Below, piece by piece: positions 40,322 through 49,805 of a stretch of DNA of 64,000 bases. Position numbers and translations under genes: made by a program. The stretch covers positions 1 through 64,000 of the forward strand of contig NZ_JAAOTJ010000011.1 of the NCBI RefSeq assembly GCF_011297335.1, written 5' to 3'. Source of the stretch: Catellatospora methionotrophica (GTDB taxonomy: Bacteria > Actinomycetota > Actinomycetes > Mycobacteriales > Micromonosporaceae). The first letter of the stretch is position 1. Each line of letters begins with the position of its first letter. The notes under the pieces were generated by a model that saw only the letters and a list, made by a program, of their open reading frames with translations, searched no databases and was not told where the DNA came from.

Positions 40322-41850
40322 TGGCCCTGCACCGCCGCCAACTCCTGCAGGCCGCCGTCGGCGCGGGCGCGCTCGCGACCGCCTGGCCGCTGGCCCGCGA
40401 CCTCGGCCCGCAGGCCGCCTACGCCGCCGCGGCCGCACTCGGCGCGAGCTGGGACCCGGCCCCGTTCACCCTCGGCGTCGCCTCCGGTGACCCGCTGCCG
40501 ACCAGCGTCGTGCTGTGGACGCGGCTGGCCCCGGACCCGCTCGCCGACGTGCAGCCGCTGCCCGACATCGTGCAGGTCGACTGGAGCGTCGCCACCGACG
40601 CGGCCATGACCAACGTGGTCGCGTCCGGCTCGGTCGCCGCGTCGGTGCTGCTCGGGCACAGCCTGCACGTCGTCGTCGACGGGTTGACCCCCGGGCGGCG
40701 CTACCACTACCGGTTCCGGGCGCTGGGCCAGTACAGCCGGGTCGGGCGGACGAAGACCGCACCGGTCGGCGCGGTGAACCTGGTCCGGTTCGCGTCGCTG
40801 AACTGCCAGAACTACCAGTCGGGCGAGTATCCGGGCATGCGCGACATCGCCGCGGACAGCAACCTCGACTTCGTGGTGCACCTGGGCGACTACGTGTACG
40901 AGGGCTCCGAGCTGGGCACCGCGTACACGCTGACCGACTACCGCAGGCTGCACGCGCTGTACAAGGGTGACCCGCTGCTGCGCGACGTGCACGCCGCGCA
41001 CCCGTTCTACCTGACCTGGGACGACCACGAGGTCGTCAACGACTACACCGGCTCGCGCGGCGCGGCGAGCTTCGTGGCCCGCCGGTCGGCGGCCTACCAG
41101 GGCTGGTACGAGCACCTGCCGCTGCGGCTCGAGGGCTCCGACACGGCGCTGCCCGACCCGCGCATCTACCGCCACCGGCAGTGGGGCGACCTGCTCGAAC
41201 TCGTCATCCTCGACCTGCGCCAGCACCGCACCGAGCAGAACCTCACCGGCGGCTCGATCCTCGGCCCGGCTCAGAAGCAGTGGGTCAAGGACCGGGTGTC
41301 CCAGCGCAGCGGCGGCTGGCACTGCTGGGTCAACTCGATCTTCCTGAGCCAGCAGCGCAACCCCGACGGCGGGTACCTGTTCACCGACCAGTGGGACGGC
41401 TACCGGGCCGAGCGCACCGAACTGCTGACGTACGCCCAGCAGCAGGGCATCGCGGACTTCGTGACCATCACCGGCGACTGGCACAGCGCGTTCGTGCAGG
41501 ACGTGCGCCCCGACTTCGACAACCTGGCCGCCCCGGTCATCGGCACCGAGTTCGTGGCGCACTCGACGACCTCGGGCGCGTACCCGGCGAGCTGGAACGC
41601 GGCCAACGGCCCGCGCCTGGGCCAGGTCAACCCGCACCTGCAGTACTTCGAGGGCAACCGGTACGGCTACGACCTGTACGAGGTGACGCCGCAGCGGTGG
41701 ACGACGCGGCAGCGCGTGGTCAGCGACCGCGCCAACCCGAACGCCACGGTCAGCACCCTGACCAGCTGGCACGTCGACCGGGGCCGGGCCGGGGCGTACG
41801 AGGACCCCGCGACGAAGGGCTCGGCGGCGCAGTACCGGCGCAACCCGTGA
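40321..41850 (+). CDS. phoD: Tat-exported PhoD-family alkaline phosphatase/phosphodiesterase
   Basis: 509-residue PhoD. Twin-arginine signal HRRQLLQAAVGAGALATAWPLA, then the PhoD N-terminal domain (PFTLGVASGDPLPTSVVLWTRL). The metallophosphatase core has HLGDYVYEG, TWDDHEVVNDY and TITGDWHSAF, which supply the Asp, Asn/Asp and His metal ligands. It releases phosphate from mono- and diesters outside the cell. Start ATG overlaps the stop of the tandem-repeat protein, so the two are made together. Confidence 0.93.
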   Translation: MALHRRQLLQAAVGAGALATAWPLARDLGPQAAYAAAAALGASWDPAPFTLGVASGDPLPTSVVLWTRLAPDPLADVQPLPDIVQVDWSVATDAAMTNVVASGSVAASVLLGHSLHVVVDGLTPGRRYHYRFRALGQYSRVGRTKTAPVGAVNLVRFASLNCQNYQSGEYPGMRDIAADSNLDFVVHLGDYVYEGSELGTAYTLTDYRRLHALYKGDPLLRDVHAAHPFYLTWDDHEVVNDYTGSRGAASFVARRSAAYQGWYEHLPLRLEGSDTALPDPRIYRHRQWGDLLELVILDLRQHRTEQNLTGGSILGPAQKQWVKDRVSQRSGGWHCWVNSIFLSQQRNPDGGYLFTDQWDGYRAERTELLTYAQQQGIADFVTITGDWHSAFVQDVRPDFDNLAAPVIGTEFVAHSTTSGAYPASWNAANGPRLGQVNPHLQYFEGNRYGYDLYEVTPQRWTTRQRVVSDRANPNATVSTLTSWHVDRGRAGAYEDPATKGSAAQYRRNP

Positions 41851-41856
41851 CCTGTG

Positions 41857-41898
41857 CCCGGCGGAGCCTGGGGAACAGTTCCCCTGGGCTTCGCCGGG
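41857..41898. terminator. Long terminator hairpin after phoD
   Basis: Nearly continuous stem: CCCGGCG (41857-41863), AGCC and GGGGAA on the left against TTCCCC, GGGCT and CGCCGGG (41892-41898) on the right, with a CAG loop and single-base bulges. It starts 7 nt after the phoD stop. Confidence 0.75.
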
Positions 41899-41937
41899 AC
41901 GACTCCTTGGCTTCGCCTCGGCTCCCGGCGGCGAACC

Positions 41938-41943
41938 TAGCGT
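41938..41943 (+). promoter_or_regulatory. Leaderless -10 of the first glycosyltransferase
   Basis: TAGCGT followed by 7 nt and the ATG at 41951. Confidence 0.5.
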
Positions 41944-41950
41944 GGCGGCC

Positions 41951-43114
41951 ATGCGCGTGGCGATCATCACCGAGTCGTTCTCCCCGGACGTGAACGGCGT
42001 CGCGAACTCCGTCGCCCGCGTCGCCGACCACCTGCTCGCGCGCGGCCACGAGCCGCTGGTCATCGCGCCGCGACCGGCACCACGGGCGGGCCGCGCGATC
42101 ACCGAGAAGCCCTATCCGGTGGTACGGCTGGGTTCGCTGCCGATGCCCGGCTACGGCAACGTGCGGCTGGCCTGGCCGACCCGCCGCCTCCGCGAGGCCC
42201 TTGCCGGGCACCGGGCCGACGTGGTGCACCTGGCCAGCCCGTTCGTGCTCGGCGCGTGGGGCGCGAAGGCCGCCGCCGACCTCGGCATCCCCGTCGTCGC
42301 GATCTACCAGACCGACGTGCCCGGCTACGCCCGCGCGTACGGGGTCGCCCCCGGTGAGGCGCTGTCCTGGCGCTGGATCCGGCACGTGCACGGCCGCGCC
42401 GCCGCGACCCTGGCCCCGTCGTCGACGACCGCCGCCGAGCTGGTCGCACACGGTGTCCCGAACGTCGGCCGGTGGGGGCGCGGCGTCGACGCCGAGCTGT
42501 TCCACCCGTCGCGCCGCGACGAGAGCCTGCGCGCCGCACTCGCCCCGGGCGGCGAGCTGATCGTCGGCTACGTCGGCAGGTTGGCGCGGGAGAAGCGCGT
42601 GGACCTGCTCGCCCGGACCGCGGCGCTGCCCGGCGTGCGCGTCGTCGTGGTCGGCGACGGCCCGACCCGCGAGGCGGTGCGCCGGGCCGTGCCGCAGGCG
42701 GACTTCCTGGGCACCCGGCGCGGCACCGACCTGGCCCGGCTGTACGCCAGCCTCGACGTGTTCGTGCACACCGGACCGCACGAGACGTTCTGCCAGACCG
42801 TGCAGGAGGCCCAGGCCAGCGGCGTGCCGGTGGTCGCACCCGCGATCGGCGGGCCGCTCGACCTGGTGCGCCACGGCGTCGACGGGCTGCTGGTGCCGCC
42901 GAACGACGGCGCGGCGTTCGCGGCCGCCGTCGGCACGCTCGCCGACCCGGCCGTACGCCGCGACTACGGCCGGGCCGCCCGCGCCGCCGTGGCCAGCCGG
43001 ACCTGGTCGGCGCTGGGCGACGAGCTGATCGGCCACTACGCCGCCGCGACGGCCACGGTGCGCGTGCCCGGCCGCGTGCCCGCACCCGTCGCCGTACCGG
43101 TGCACGTCCCGTGA
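41951..43114 (+). CDS. GT4 glycosyltransferase, MgtA-like mannosyltransferase
   Basis: 387-residue GT-B enzyme of family GT4. The N-terminus RVAIITESFSPDVNGVANSVARVADHL is characteristic of MgtA/GDP-mannose-dependent alpha-mannosyltransferases. Nucleotide-sugar contacts lie in GRLAREKRVDLL, and the E-x7-E motif in PHETFCQTVQEAQASG. It likely mannosylates a glycolipid such as a PIM or a glucuronosyl-diacylglycerol on the cytosolic side. GTGA overlap (43111-43114) couples it to the next glycosyltransferase. Confidence 0.88.
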   Translation: MRVAIITESFSPDVNGVANSVARVADHLLARGHEPLVIAPRPAPRAGRAITEKPYPVVRLGSLPMPGYGNVRLAWPTRRLREALAGHRADVVHLASPFVLGAWGAKAAADLGIPVVAIYQTDVPGYARAYGVAPGEALSWRWIRHVHGRAAATLAPSSTTAAELVAHGVPNVGRWGRGVDAELFHPSRRDESLRAALAPGGELIVGYVGRLAREKRVDLLARTAALPGVRVVVVGDGPTREAVRRAVPQADFLGTRRGTDLARLYASLDVFVHTGPHETFCQTVQEAQASGVPVVAPAIGGPLDLVRHGVDGLLVPPNDGAAFAAAVGTLADPAVRRDYGRAARAAVASRTWSALGDELIGHYAAATATVRVPGRVPAPVAVPVHVP

Positions 43115-44283
43115 CCGGGCTGCGCATCGTCCGGCTGGCCAACTTCGTCACGCCCAGCTCCGGCGGCCTGCGCACCGCGCTGCGCGAGCTGGGCCGGGGG
43201 TACGCCGCAGCCGGGCACGAACCGGTGCTGGTCGTCCCCGGCGCCCGGCACACCGACGAGCCGAGCGAGCAGGGCCGGGTGATCACCCTGCCGGGGCCGG
43301 TCGCGCCGGGGCTGGGCGGCGGCTACCGGCTGCTGGTGCGCCGCAGGCCGCTGGCCGACCTGCTGACCGCGCTGGCCCCGGACCGGATCGAGGTGTCCGA
43401 CCGCACCACGCTGCGCTGGACCGGTGACTGGGCGCGCCGCCACGGCGTGCCGTCGGTGATGGTGTCGCACGAGAGCGTCGACGGGCTGCTCGGCGTCGTG
43501 AAGCTGCCCGCCGGGGTGCGCGCCCGGATCGCCGCCGGGCTCAACCGCGCCAGCGCCGCCGCGTACGACCGGATCGTCTGCACCACCGCCTGGGCCGCCG
43601 GGGAGTTCACCGGCGTCGGGGCGCACAACGTCACGCAGGTGCCGCTCGGCGTCGACCTCGACCTGTTCCACCCCGACCGCCGCGACCCGCTCGTACGCGG
43701 CGAGCACGTGCCCGGCGGCGAGCTGCTGCTGGTCGCCTGCGTACGCCTGTCCCCGGAGAAGCGGCCGGAACGGGCCCTGACCACGCTGCGCACGCTGCTC
43801 GACCGTGGTGTCGCCGCCCGGCTGGTGATCGCGGGCGACGGGCCGCTGCGGTCCCGGCTGCAGGCCGCCGCGGCCGGACTGCCGGTGGCGTTCACCGGCT
43901 GGATCAGCGAACGGCAGCGGCTCGCGGCGCTGCTGGCCAGCGCGGACGTGGTGGTCGCGCCCGGTCCGATGGAGACGTTCGGGCTGGCCGCGCTGGAGGC
44001 CCTGGCCTGCGGCACCCCGGCCGTGGTGAGCGCGTCCAGCGCCCTGCCCGCCGTCGTCGGAGACGCGGGTGTCGCGGTCGCGGGCGAGGATCTCGCCGAC
44101 GGGGTGCTCCAGCTGCTCGGCCGCGACGAGCGCCGCCGCCGCGACGCCGCCCGCGCCCGTGCCGAGCAGTTCGGCTGGGACGCCGCCATACAGGGCTTCC
44201 TCGGCGTGCACAGCGCCCTCGAACCGGCCGACGCCGCGCGCCGACCCCGCTACGGCCTGTTTCATAACTCGGTGGAGTTGTGA
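43111..44283 (+). CDS. GT4 glycosyltransferase whose C-terminus runs into an insertion sequence
   Basis: 390-residue GT-B protein starting GTG at 43111 in GTGA overlap with the previous gene. N-terminal RIVRLANFVTPSSGGLRTALRELGRGY is typical of actinobacterial PimB/C-like mannosyltransferases. Donor site in VRLSPEKRPERAL and E-x7-E in PMETFGLAALEALACG. The last residues (FHNSVEL) and the stop codon come from the hairpin end of the IS at 44262-44283, so a few native C-terminal residues were probably replaced. The catalytic domains are intact, so it should be active. Confidence 0.85.
   Translation: MTGLRIVRLANFVTPSSGGLRTALRELGRGYAAAGHEPVLVVPGARHTDEPSEQGRVITLPGPVAPGLGGGYRLLVRRRPLADLLTALAPDRIEVSDRTTLRWTGDWARRHGVPSVMVSHESVDGLLGVVKLPAGVRARIAAGLNRASAAAYDRIVCTTAWAAGEFTGVGAHNVTQVPLGVDLDLFHPDRRDPLVRGEHVPGGELLLVACVRLSPEKRPERALTTLRTLLDRGVAARLVIAGDGPLRSRLQAAAAGLPVAFTGWISERQRLAALLASADVVVAPGPMETFGLAALEALACGTPAVVSASSALPAVVGDAGVAVAGEDLADGVLQLLGRDERRRRDAARARAEQFGWDAAIQGFLGVHSALEPADAARRPRYGLFHNSVEL
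44262..44283. repeat. Hairpin end of the IS605-type element
   Basis: TCATAACTC (44262-44270), GGTG, GAGTTGTGA (44275-44283): an imperfect subterminal hairpin as expected for IS200/IS605 ends. Because of its symmetry it provides the TGA stop of tnpB on the minus strand (44262-44264) and the TGA stop of the glycosyltransferase on the plus strand (44281-44283). Confidence 0.75.
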
Positions 44284-45714
44284 GACAGCGCCCTTCTCGG
44301 GCGTCCGTGCCTCACCCCGGGTGGGGTGGGTGCGGTTCCTGCGTCATCGGGGCCGGTTTCGTCCGCGCGGGTGCGTGGGCCAGAGCCTTTCCCTCGGCGG
44401 GCTTTGGTGACCGGGCCCCCTGCGGGGAGGTCCCGGACCCGGGCGTGGTGCTGCTCGGCCCAGATAGCGAGGTTGACAGCGGCGTTGAGGTCACGATCGG
44501 CGCGGTACCCGCACGCCTGGCAGGTGAAGACGCGCTGGCCCAGCGGCACCGCGGCGGCGACGGTCCGGCAGGCCGAGCAGGTCTTCGTCGAGGGGTACCA
44601 GCGATCGACCGGGCACAGATGCCCGCCGTGCCACTGCTGCTTGTAGGTCAACTGCCGGGCCAGTTCGCCCCACGACGCATCGGCGACCGCAGCGGCCAGG
44701 TGCCGGTTGGTGAGCATGCCGGTGATGGTGAGGGTCTCGATCGCGAGCCGGTCGTGGGTCTTGACCAGCTTGTTGGAGACTTCGTGCAGGAAACGACGCC
44801 GGATCGCGGCCACGCGGGCGTGATGGCGGCCCAGCCGGGCGGCGGCGTCGGCGCGGTTGCGGGAGCCGCGCTGTTTACGGGTGACGGCGCGGGCCAGACG
44901 CCGCTGACGGACCATCGCCGAGCGCGCAGGCCGGGGTGGGTCATCCACACGCAGCGTCGGGGTGCCGTCGGCGGTGGCGGCCACGACGAACGCCGTCAGA
45001 CCCCGGTCCACGCCCACCCAGCCCGTGGTCGGCGTGCGCGGCTGGTGACAGGCGGCAGCGTGCAGGTCCGCGGCCTCGCAGGTCACCGACACCGTCCACC
45101 GCCCGGCCCGGTGTGTGACGGTCGCGGACAGGATCTTCGCCCGGCCTTTGGCGAGCATGCGCCGCAGCCGCCGGGTGTCCTGGCGTACCGCGACCGTGCC
45201 GATACCAGGCAGGGTCACGGTACGTGGAGCGTGGTCACCGACCCTGATACTGGCCCGGCCAGCGGTGGAGGTCTTGCAGCGGACCCGAAACGACAACAGT
45301 GCCCGTTTCTTGGACTTGAACCTCGGGAAGCCCACCGCCCGACCCTTGCGTTCGCCGGTCCGCGAGGCCCTGTCCGCGGCCCAGATCGACCGCAGCCTCC
45401 TCGAACACCTGCTGACACACCTCGGCCCGCCACGACAGGCCCGTGGCGTTGACCGTGGTGGTCCCGTCCGCGGCGGCCACCAACACCCGGCCGGCATCGG
45501 CCGAGGTCTTCCACCCGTTGAACGCGTTGATCAGGTCGAAGCCCGACCACGGCACCCTGCAGCCCATCCCATGGCTTTTGGCGTCCAGGGCCTGCTTGAC
45601 CAGCCGCACGCACTGGTTGTACCCGAAACGGGACGCACCCGCGTGCCGACGCAGCATCGTCTGCTGCTCGACGGTCGGGTCCAAACAGAACTGGAACGTG
45701 GTGAAACGGGCCAC
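44262..45714 (-). pseudogene. tnpB: Frameshifted TnpB (RuvC-type RNA-guided nuclease) gene
   Basis: The N-terminal part (ARFTTFQFCLDPTVEQQTML to QVFEEAAVDLGR, from GTG 45714) and the C-terminal part (ASRTGERKGRAVGFPRFKSK onward) lie in frames differing by one base; the shift falls at about 45345-45380. The C-terminal part keeps all RuvC residues: Asp in GWVGVDRGLTAF, Glu in RLAIETLTITGM, Asp in RADRDLNAAVN, and the CSAC...CQAC zinc ribbon. The split may be a true mutation, a sequencing error or, less likely, programmed frameshifting. The 3' end of the gene would overlap an omega (guide) RNA. Confidence 0.8.
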
Positions 45715-45802
45715 GGCAGCACACCCTGCCACACACCACCGACAACACCCAGCCGACAACGATCACATCGGCCGCACGAGCCGCACACTTTTGAAACACG
45801 CG

Positions 45803-46693
45803 CTAGGCGTCGGCGGCCGCCTGGGCGAAGGCGCGGACCAGGGTGGTCTCGGCGGCGGTGCGCCACACCGGCACGTACTGCAGGACCGGGCCGTCGGCCA
45901 GCGGCAGGAAGGCGATGTCGTGGCGCGACCGGGTGGCGGCCGCGTGCACGCCGACCGGCGACACGACCGTGCCGCCGCTGATCGCGGTCAGGGCCTCCTC
46001 CAGGGTGGCCACCCCCAGACCGCGCGGGATGGGCCGTCCGGCCGGGGTCACCGCGGGGGTGTGCGCCCGCCACATGTAGTCGGGGATCGGCCCGTCCGCC
46101 CACACCACCGGGTGGTCGCCGAGGTCCTCCATCGTGACCTGGTCCCGGCCGGCCAGCGGATGGCCGGGCGAGACGGCCAGGACCATCGACTCGGTGTGCA
46201 GGTTCGGCCCGACAGTGAGGTCGGGCTCGTCGACGGGCAGCCACGCCAGCGCGATGTCGACCCGGCCCGCGCGCAGCGCGCTGAACGGATCGGTCGGCAG
46301 GATCTCGCGGATGCGCACCTCGCACCGCGGATGCCGCTGCCGGAACAGGTCGAGGACCGGCGCGATCTGGTGGTGGTCGACGGCCATGGCGCCCAGCGTC
46401 AGCGTGCCGATCTGCCCGCGCGTGGTGGCGACGGCCTCGTCGACGGCCGCCATGATCTCGCGGTAGCCCGCGCCGAGCCGGTCGCGCAACCGCTGCCCCA
46501 GCGGCGTGAGCTGCACGTTGCGGCTGGTCCGTTCGAACAGCGCGCCGCCGATCCGGCGCTCCTGCTGTTTGATCGACTGGCTGACGCGCGCCTGGGACAG
46601 GTGCAGGCGCTCGGCCGTACGCCCGAAGTGCAGCTCCTCGGCCAGGGTCAGGAAGATCTCGATGTCGCGTAACTCCACCTGGCCCCCTGTCAC
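45803..46693 (-). CDS. LysR-family transcriptional regulator
   Basis: 296-residue LTTR with N-terminal winged HTH (VELRDIEIFLTLAEELHFGRTAERLHLSQARVSQSIKQQERRIGGALFERTSRNVQLT) and a two-lobe effector domain. GTG at 46693 is the longest start; GTG at 46678 (VELRDI) fits the family alignment better and has GGGGG upstream. It diverges from the double-GNAT gene, with 182 bp between. Target and effector unknown. Confidence 0.9.
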   Translation of the reverse strand: MTGGQVELRDIEIFLTLAEELHFGRTAERLHLSQARVSQSIKQQERRIGGALFERTSRNVQLTPLGQRLRDRLGAGYREIMAAVDEAVATTRGQIGTLTLGAMAVDHHQIAPVLDLFRQRHPRCEVRIREILPTDPFSALRAGRVDIALAWLPVDEPDLTVGPNLHTESMVLAVSPGHPLAGRDQVTMEDLGDHPVVWADGPIPDYMWRAHTPAVTPAGRPIPRGLGVATLEEALTAISGGTVVSPVGVHAAATRSRHDIAFLPLADGPVLQYVPVWRTAAETTLVRAFAQAAADA

Positions 46694-46875
46694 CGCTCAC
46701 CCGCGTCGCGCCGCGAAGCGGCAGTCTACGGCGGCGGTGCGGGGCCGGACCGCGATCGTGACCCGGACCACGGCCGGTCGCAGCGCCGCGTGCGGCCTCG
46801 AACGATAACCCGCGCTTATGTGACGGTGCGATCTTGGGCGTTGTTCCGGCCGGCCAGGACGGCGATGGTGACACC

Positions 46876-47670
46876 ATGACCGAGTGCATGATCGACATCG
46901 TGGCGACGCCGGACCATCCCGGAGTGCCGTGGTGGCAGGCCGTGACACCCGACGGCTTCGTCGCCGGCGTCGCCGGGCTGCGGCCGACCGGCCCGCACGG
47001 TCTCCTGCTCCCGCCCGCCCTGTGCGTGACCCCGTGCGCCGCCGACCTGAACCTGTACGTGGAGCCGCAGTGGCGCCGGCGCGGCATCGGCTCCCGGCTG
47101 CTGGCCGCGGTCCGGGCCCAGACCACCGAACGGCACCTCGCCGTCGAGGTGGCCGCAGGCACTCCCGCCGAGGCGTTCTGCCTGCGGCACGGCTTCCGGC
47201 ATGCCCGCACCGTGCGCCACGACCTGCTCGCCTACGCCGACGTGCATCGCGCGTGGCTGGGCGAACTGGTCGACGCCGGACACCGCGGCTACCGCCTGAC
47301 CTGTTGGAGCGGCGACGTGCCCCCCGACTCCAGCGTCGCGGACCTGATCGGCAGTCCGAGCCGGCCCGGTGACACCGTGCTGACCGTCGCCGACGACGGC
47401 GGAGACCTGGCGGCCTATGCCGTCGCCGTCGTCGACCCCCGGCCCCGCGCCCGCCAGTACGGGCCCGCCGTGCTGCCCGCCCACCGCGGACGGCGGCTGG
47501 GCCGCTGGGTCAACGCCGCCCTGATCCAGCGGCTGCGCGAGGTCCACCCGCACGTCGAGGAGATCGAGACCGTGACCCCGGAGGACGACGCCCCGCTGCT
47601 CGCCCTGCGCGAGCATCTCGGCTTCCGCCCCGTACGGCGAACCCGCCGCTACGAACTCCCCCTGCGCTGA
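46876..47670 (+). CDS. Tandem GNAT acetyltransferase
   Basis: 264-residue protein with two GNAT-like halves. The first has LNLYVEPQWRRRGIGSRLLAAV, a perfect acetyl-CoA loop (RRRGIG), and the FCLRHGFRHARTVRHDLL end motif. The second has the degenerate YGPAVLPAHRGRRLGRWVNAALI and LREHLGFRPVRRTRRYELPL. The layout resembles mycothiol synthase-type duplicated GNATs, but the sequence similarity is not enough to call MshD. Start ATG at 46876. Confidence 0.82.
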   Translation: MTECMIDIVATPDHPGVPWWQAVTPDGFVAGVAGLRPTGPHGLLLPPALCVTPCAADLNLYVEPQWRRRGIGSRLLAAVRAQTTERHLAVEVAAGTPAEAFCLRHGFRHARTVRHDLLAYADVHRAWLGELVDAGHRGYRLTCWSGDVPPDSSVADLIGSPSRPGDTVLTVADDGGDLAAYAVAVVDPRPRARQYGPAVLPAHRGRRLGRWVNAALIQRLREVHPHVEEIETVTPEDDAPLLALREHLGFRPVRRTRRYELPLR

Positions 47671-47711
47671 TCCACGACTCCCTCCGCCACCGAGTCAGAG
47701 GACGAATCACC

Positions 47712-49805
47712 ATGTCCGTGGCCGTATTGACCCCACCGGTCGGGGCGGCAGCCGTGAGCCCGCCCGGCAGGCAGCCGCCGACCGACGCCGACGATCCCCG
47801 CGACACCGCCGTCGTGGACATCAGGATGCTCGGGCCGCTCGAGGTCCGCGTGAACGGAGCACCCGCCGACGTGCCAGGCGCGCGCCTGCGCGGGCTGCTG
47901 ATAGCGCTCGCGCTCGAACCAGGCCGGGTCGTCCCCAAAGCCGCGCTGCTCGACTGGATCTGGGGCGGCCACCCGCCCGCCGACGCCACCAACGCGCTGC
48001 ACCGCCTGGTCTCGCGCCTGCGCCGGGCCCTGCCGGACGGCATGATCGAGGGCCACACCGACGGCTACCGGCTGCTGCTGGCACCCGACGCCGTCGACGC
48101 GGTGCGCTTCGCGCGCCTGGTGGGCCAGGCCCGCGACGGCGAAGGGCCGCAGCGCGTACGGCGGCTGCGCGACGCCCTGGCTCTGTGGCGCGGCACGGCG
48201 ATGCAGGATGTGGGACTGCCCGACAGCACCGCACTGGACGCGGCGGTCACCCGGCTGGAGCGGCTGCGCCTGACCGCCGTCGAGGACCGGTGCGACGCGG
48301 AGACCAGCCTCGGCGACGGCGCGGACCTGGTCAGCGAGCTGACCGACCTGGCTGCCGCGCATCCGCTGCGCGAACGGCTCGCCGCCGCGCTCATGCGGGC
48401 CCTGGTGGCCGCCGGACGCGGCACCGAGGCGCTGCTGGTCTTCCAGCGCACCCGGGACGCCCTGGCCGAGACGCTGGGCGTCGACCCGGCACCGGAACTG
48501 TCCGCGTTGCACGTCGCGCTGCTGCGCGGCGAGCTGGGGCAGCGCGACGACAGGCGGCGGACCAACCTGCGGGCCGAACTGACCAGCTTCGTCGGCCGGG
48601 AGACCGACCTGGCCGCCGTCCGCGACCTCGTCGCCGGGCACCGGCTCACCACCCTGATCGGACCCGGCGGTTCCGGCAAGACACGGCTGGCCACCGAGAC
48701 CGCGCACACCCTGCCCCGGGACCTGCCCGGCGGGATCTGGCTGGTGGAACTCGCCACCGTCGGCGCCGGCGGCGACGTCGCGCAGGCGGTGCTCGCCGGG
48801 CTCGGTTTTCGTGACGCCGCACCGGGCACCGACCCGGTGCGGCAGGTCGCCGCCGCGGTCGGCGAGCAGGCCATGCTGCTGATCCTCGACAACTGCGAGC
48901 ACGTCGTCGAGGCGGCGGCGGCGTTCGCCCACCGCGTGCTCGGCGAGTGCCGCAGGCTGCGGATCCTGGCGACCAGCCGGGAACCGCTCGGCATCACCGG
49001 CGAGGCGCTGTGGGCCGTCGCGCCGTCGGTGCTGCCCGCCCACGACGCGACCCAGGGCGAGATCGAGGCGGCTGCGGCCGTACGCCTGCTGCGGGACCGC
49101 GCCGGGGCGGTGTGCCCCGACCTCGGGACCGACGCCGCCACCTCGGCCACCCTGGCGCGCGTCTGCCGGGCACTGGACGGCATGCCACTGGCGATCGAAC
49201 TCGCCGCGGCCCGGCTGCGCACCATGTCCCTCGACCAGCTCGCAGGCCGCCTCGACGACCGGTTCCGGCTGCTGACCGGCGGCAGCCGCACCGCCCTGCC
49301 CCGCCACCGCACGCTGCGCGCCGTCATCGACTGGAGCTGGGAACTGCTCACCGACGCCGAACGGACCGTCCTGCGGCGGCTCGCGGTGTTCTCCGGCGGG
49401 GCGAGCCTGGACGCGGCCGAGCGGGTCTGCGCCGGTGGCCCGATCGCGCCCGGCCAGGTGTTCGAGCTGCTCACCGCACTGACCGAGAAGTCACTCGTGC
49501 TCACCGAGGGCGGCTGCGCGCCGCGCTACCGGATGCTGGGCACCATCCGGGAGTACGCCCGCGACCGCCTCGCCGAAGCGGGCGAAACCGACCAGTCCCG
49601 CCACGCCCACCTGGCCTACTTCACCGAACTCGCCGAAACAGCCGACCGTCACCCGCCCCACCCCGCCGACCTGGCCGCCGACCACGACAACATCCACGCC
49701 GCGATGCGCGGCGCACTCGCGGCCCGCGAGCCCCGCGAGTCGATGCGGCTCGCGGCGGCCGCCGGATGCGGAGATCACTGTCTGCGGTCGGAAAGTGCGG
49801 TCTGA
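47712..49805 (+). CDS. BTAD/NB-ARC regulator (SARP-like), C-terminally truncated
   Basis: 697-residue AfsR/SARP-type regulator. Winged-helix plus BTAD domain at 35-270 (IRMLGPLEVRVNGAPADVPGARLRGLL, then LLVFQRTRDALAETLGVDPAPELSALH). NB-ARC ATPase from about 300: Walker A TLIGPGGSGKTRLAT, Walker B AMLLILDNCEH, and a RYRMLGTIREYARDRL helix end. It stops right where the TPR array of the family should begin. The final residues and the TGA come from the dispersed repeat at 49773-49835. About 250-300 residues typical of relatives are missing, so it may be inactive or constitutively active. Start ATG 47712 with GAGG upstream. Confidence 0.82.
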   Translation: MSVAVLTPPVGAAAVSPPGRQPPTDADDPRDTAVVDIRMLGPLEVRVNGAPADVPGARLRGLLIALALEPGRVVPKAALLDWIWGGHPPADATNALHRLVSRLRRALPDGMIEGHTDGYRLLLAPDAVDAVRFARLVGQARDGEGPQRVRRLRDALALWRGTAMQDVGLPDSTALDAAVTRLERLRLTAVEDRCDAETSLGDGADLVSELTDLAAAHPLRERLAAALMRALVAAGRGTEALLVFQRTRDALAETLGVDPAPELSALHVALLRGELGQRDDRRRTNLRAELTSFVGRETDLAAVRDLVAGHRLTTLIGPGGSGKTRLATETAHTLPRDLPGGIWLVELATVGAGGDVAQAVLAGLGFRDAAPGTDPVRQVAAAVGEQAMLLILDNCEHVVEAAAAFAHRVLGECRRLRILATSREPLGITGEALWAVAPSVLPAHDATQGEIEAAAAVRLLRDRAGAVCPDLGTDAATSATLARVCRALDGMPLAIELAAARLRTMSLDQLAGRLDDRFRLLTGGSRTALPRHRTLRAVIDWSWELLTDAERTVLRRLAVFSGGASLDAAERVCAGGPIAPGQVFELLTALTEKSLVLTEGGCAPRYRMLGTIREYARDRLAEAGETDQSRHAHLAYFTELAETADRHPPHPADLAADHDNIHAAMRGALAAREPRESMRLAAAAGCGDHCLRSESAV

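Larger units (their letters stand above)
44262..45800 (-). mobile_element. IS605/IS1341-type element carrying only tnpB
   Basis: Single-gene transposon with tnpB and no Y1 tnpA, inserted between the GT4 gene and the LysR gene. The right end is the hairpin at 44262-44283. The left end is not exactly defined; it lies between the tnpB start (45714) and the LysR stop (45803), where GTTTCAAAAG (minus strand, about 45790-45799) could be the boundary. With no tnpA it needs help in trans to move. Confidence 0.75.
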
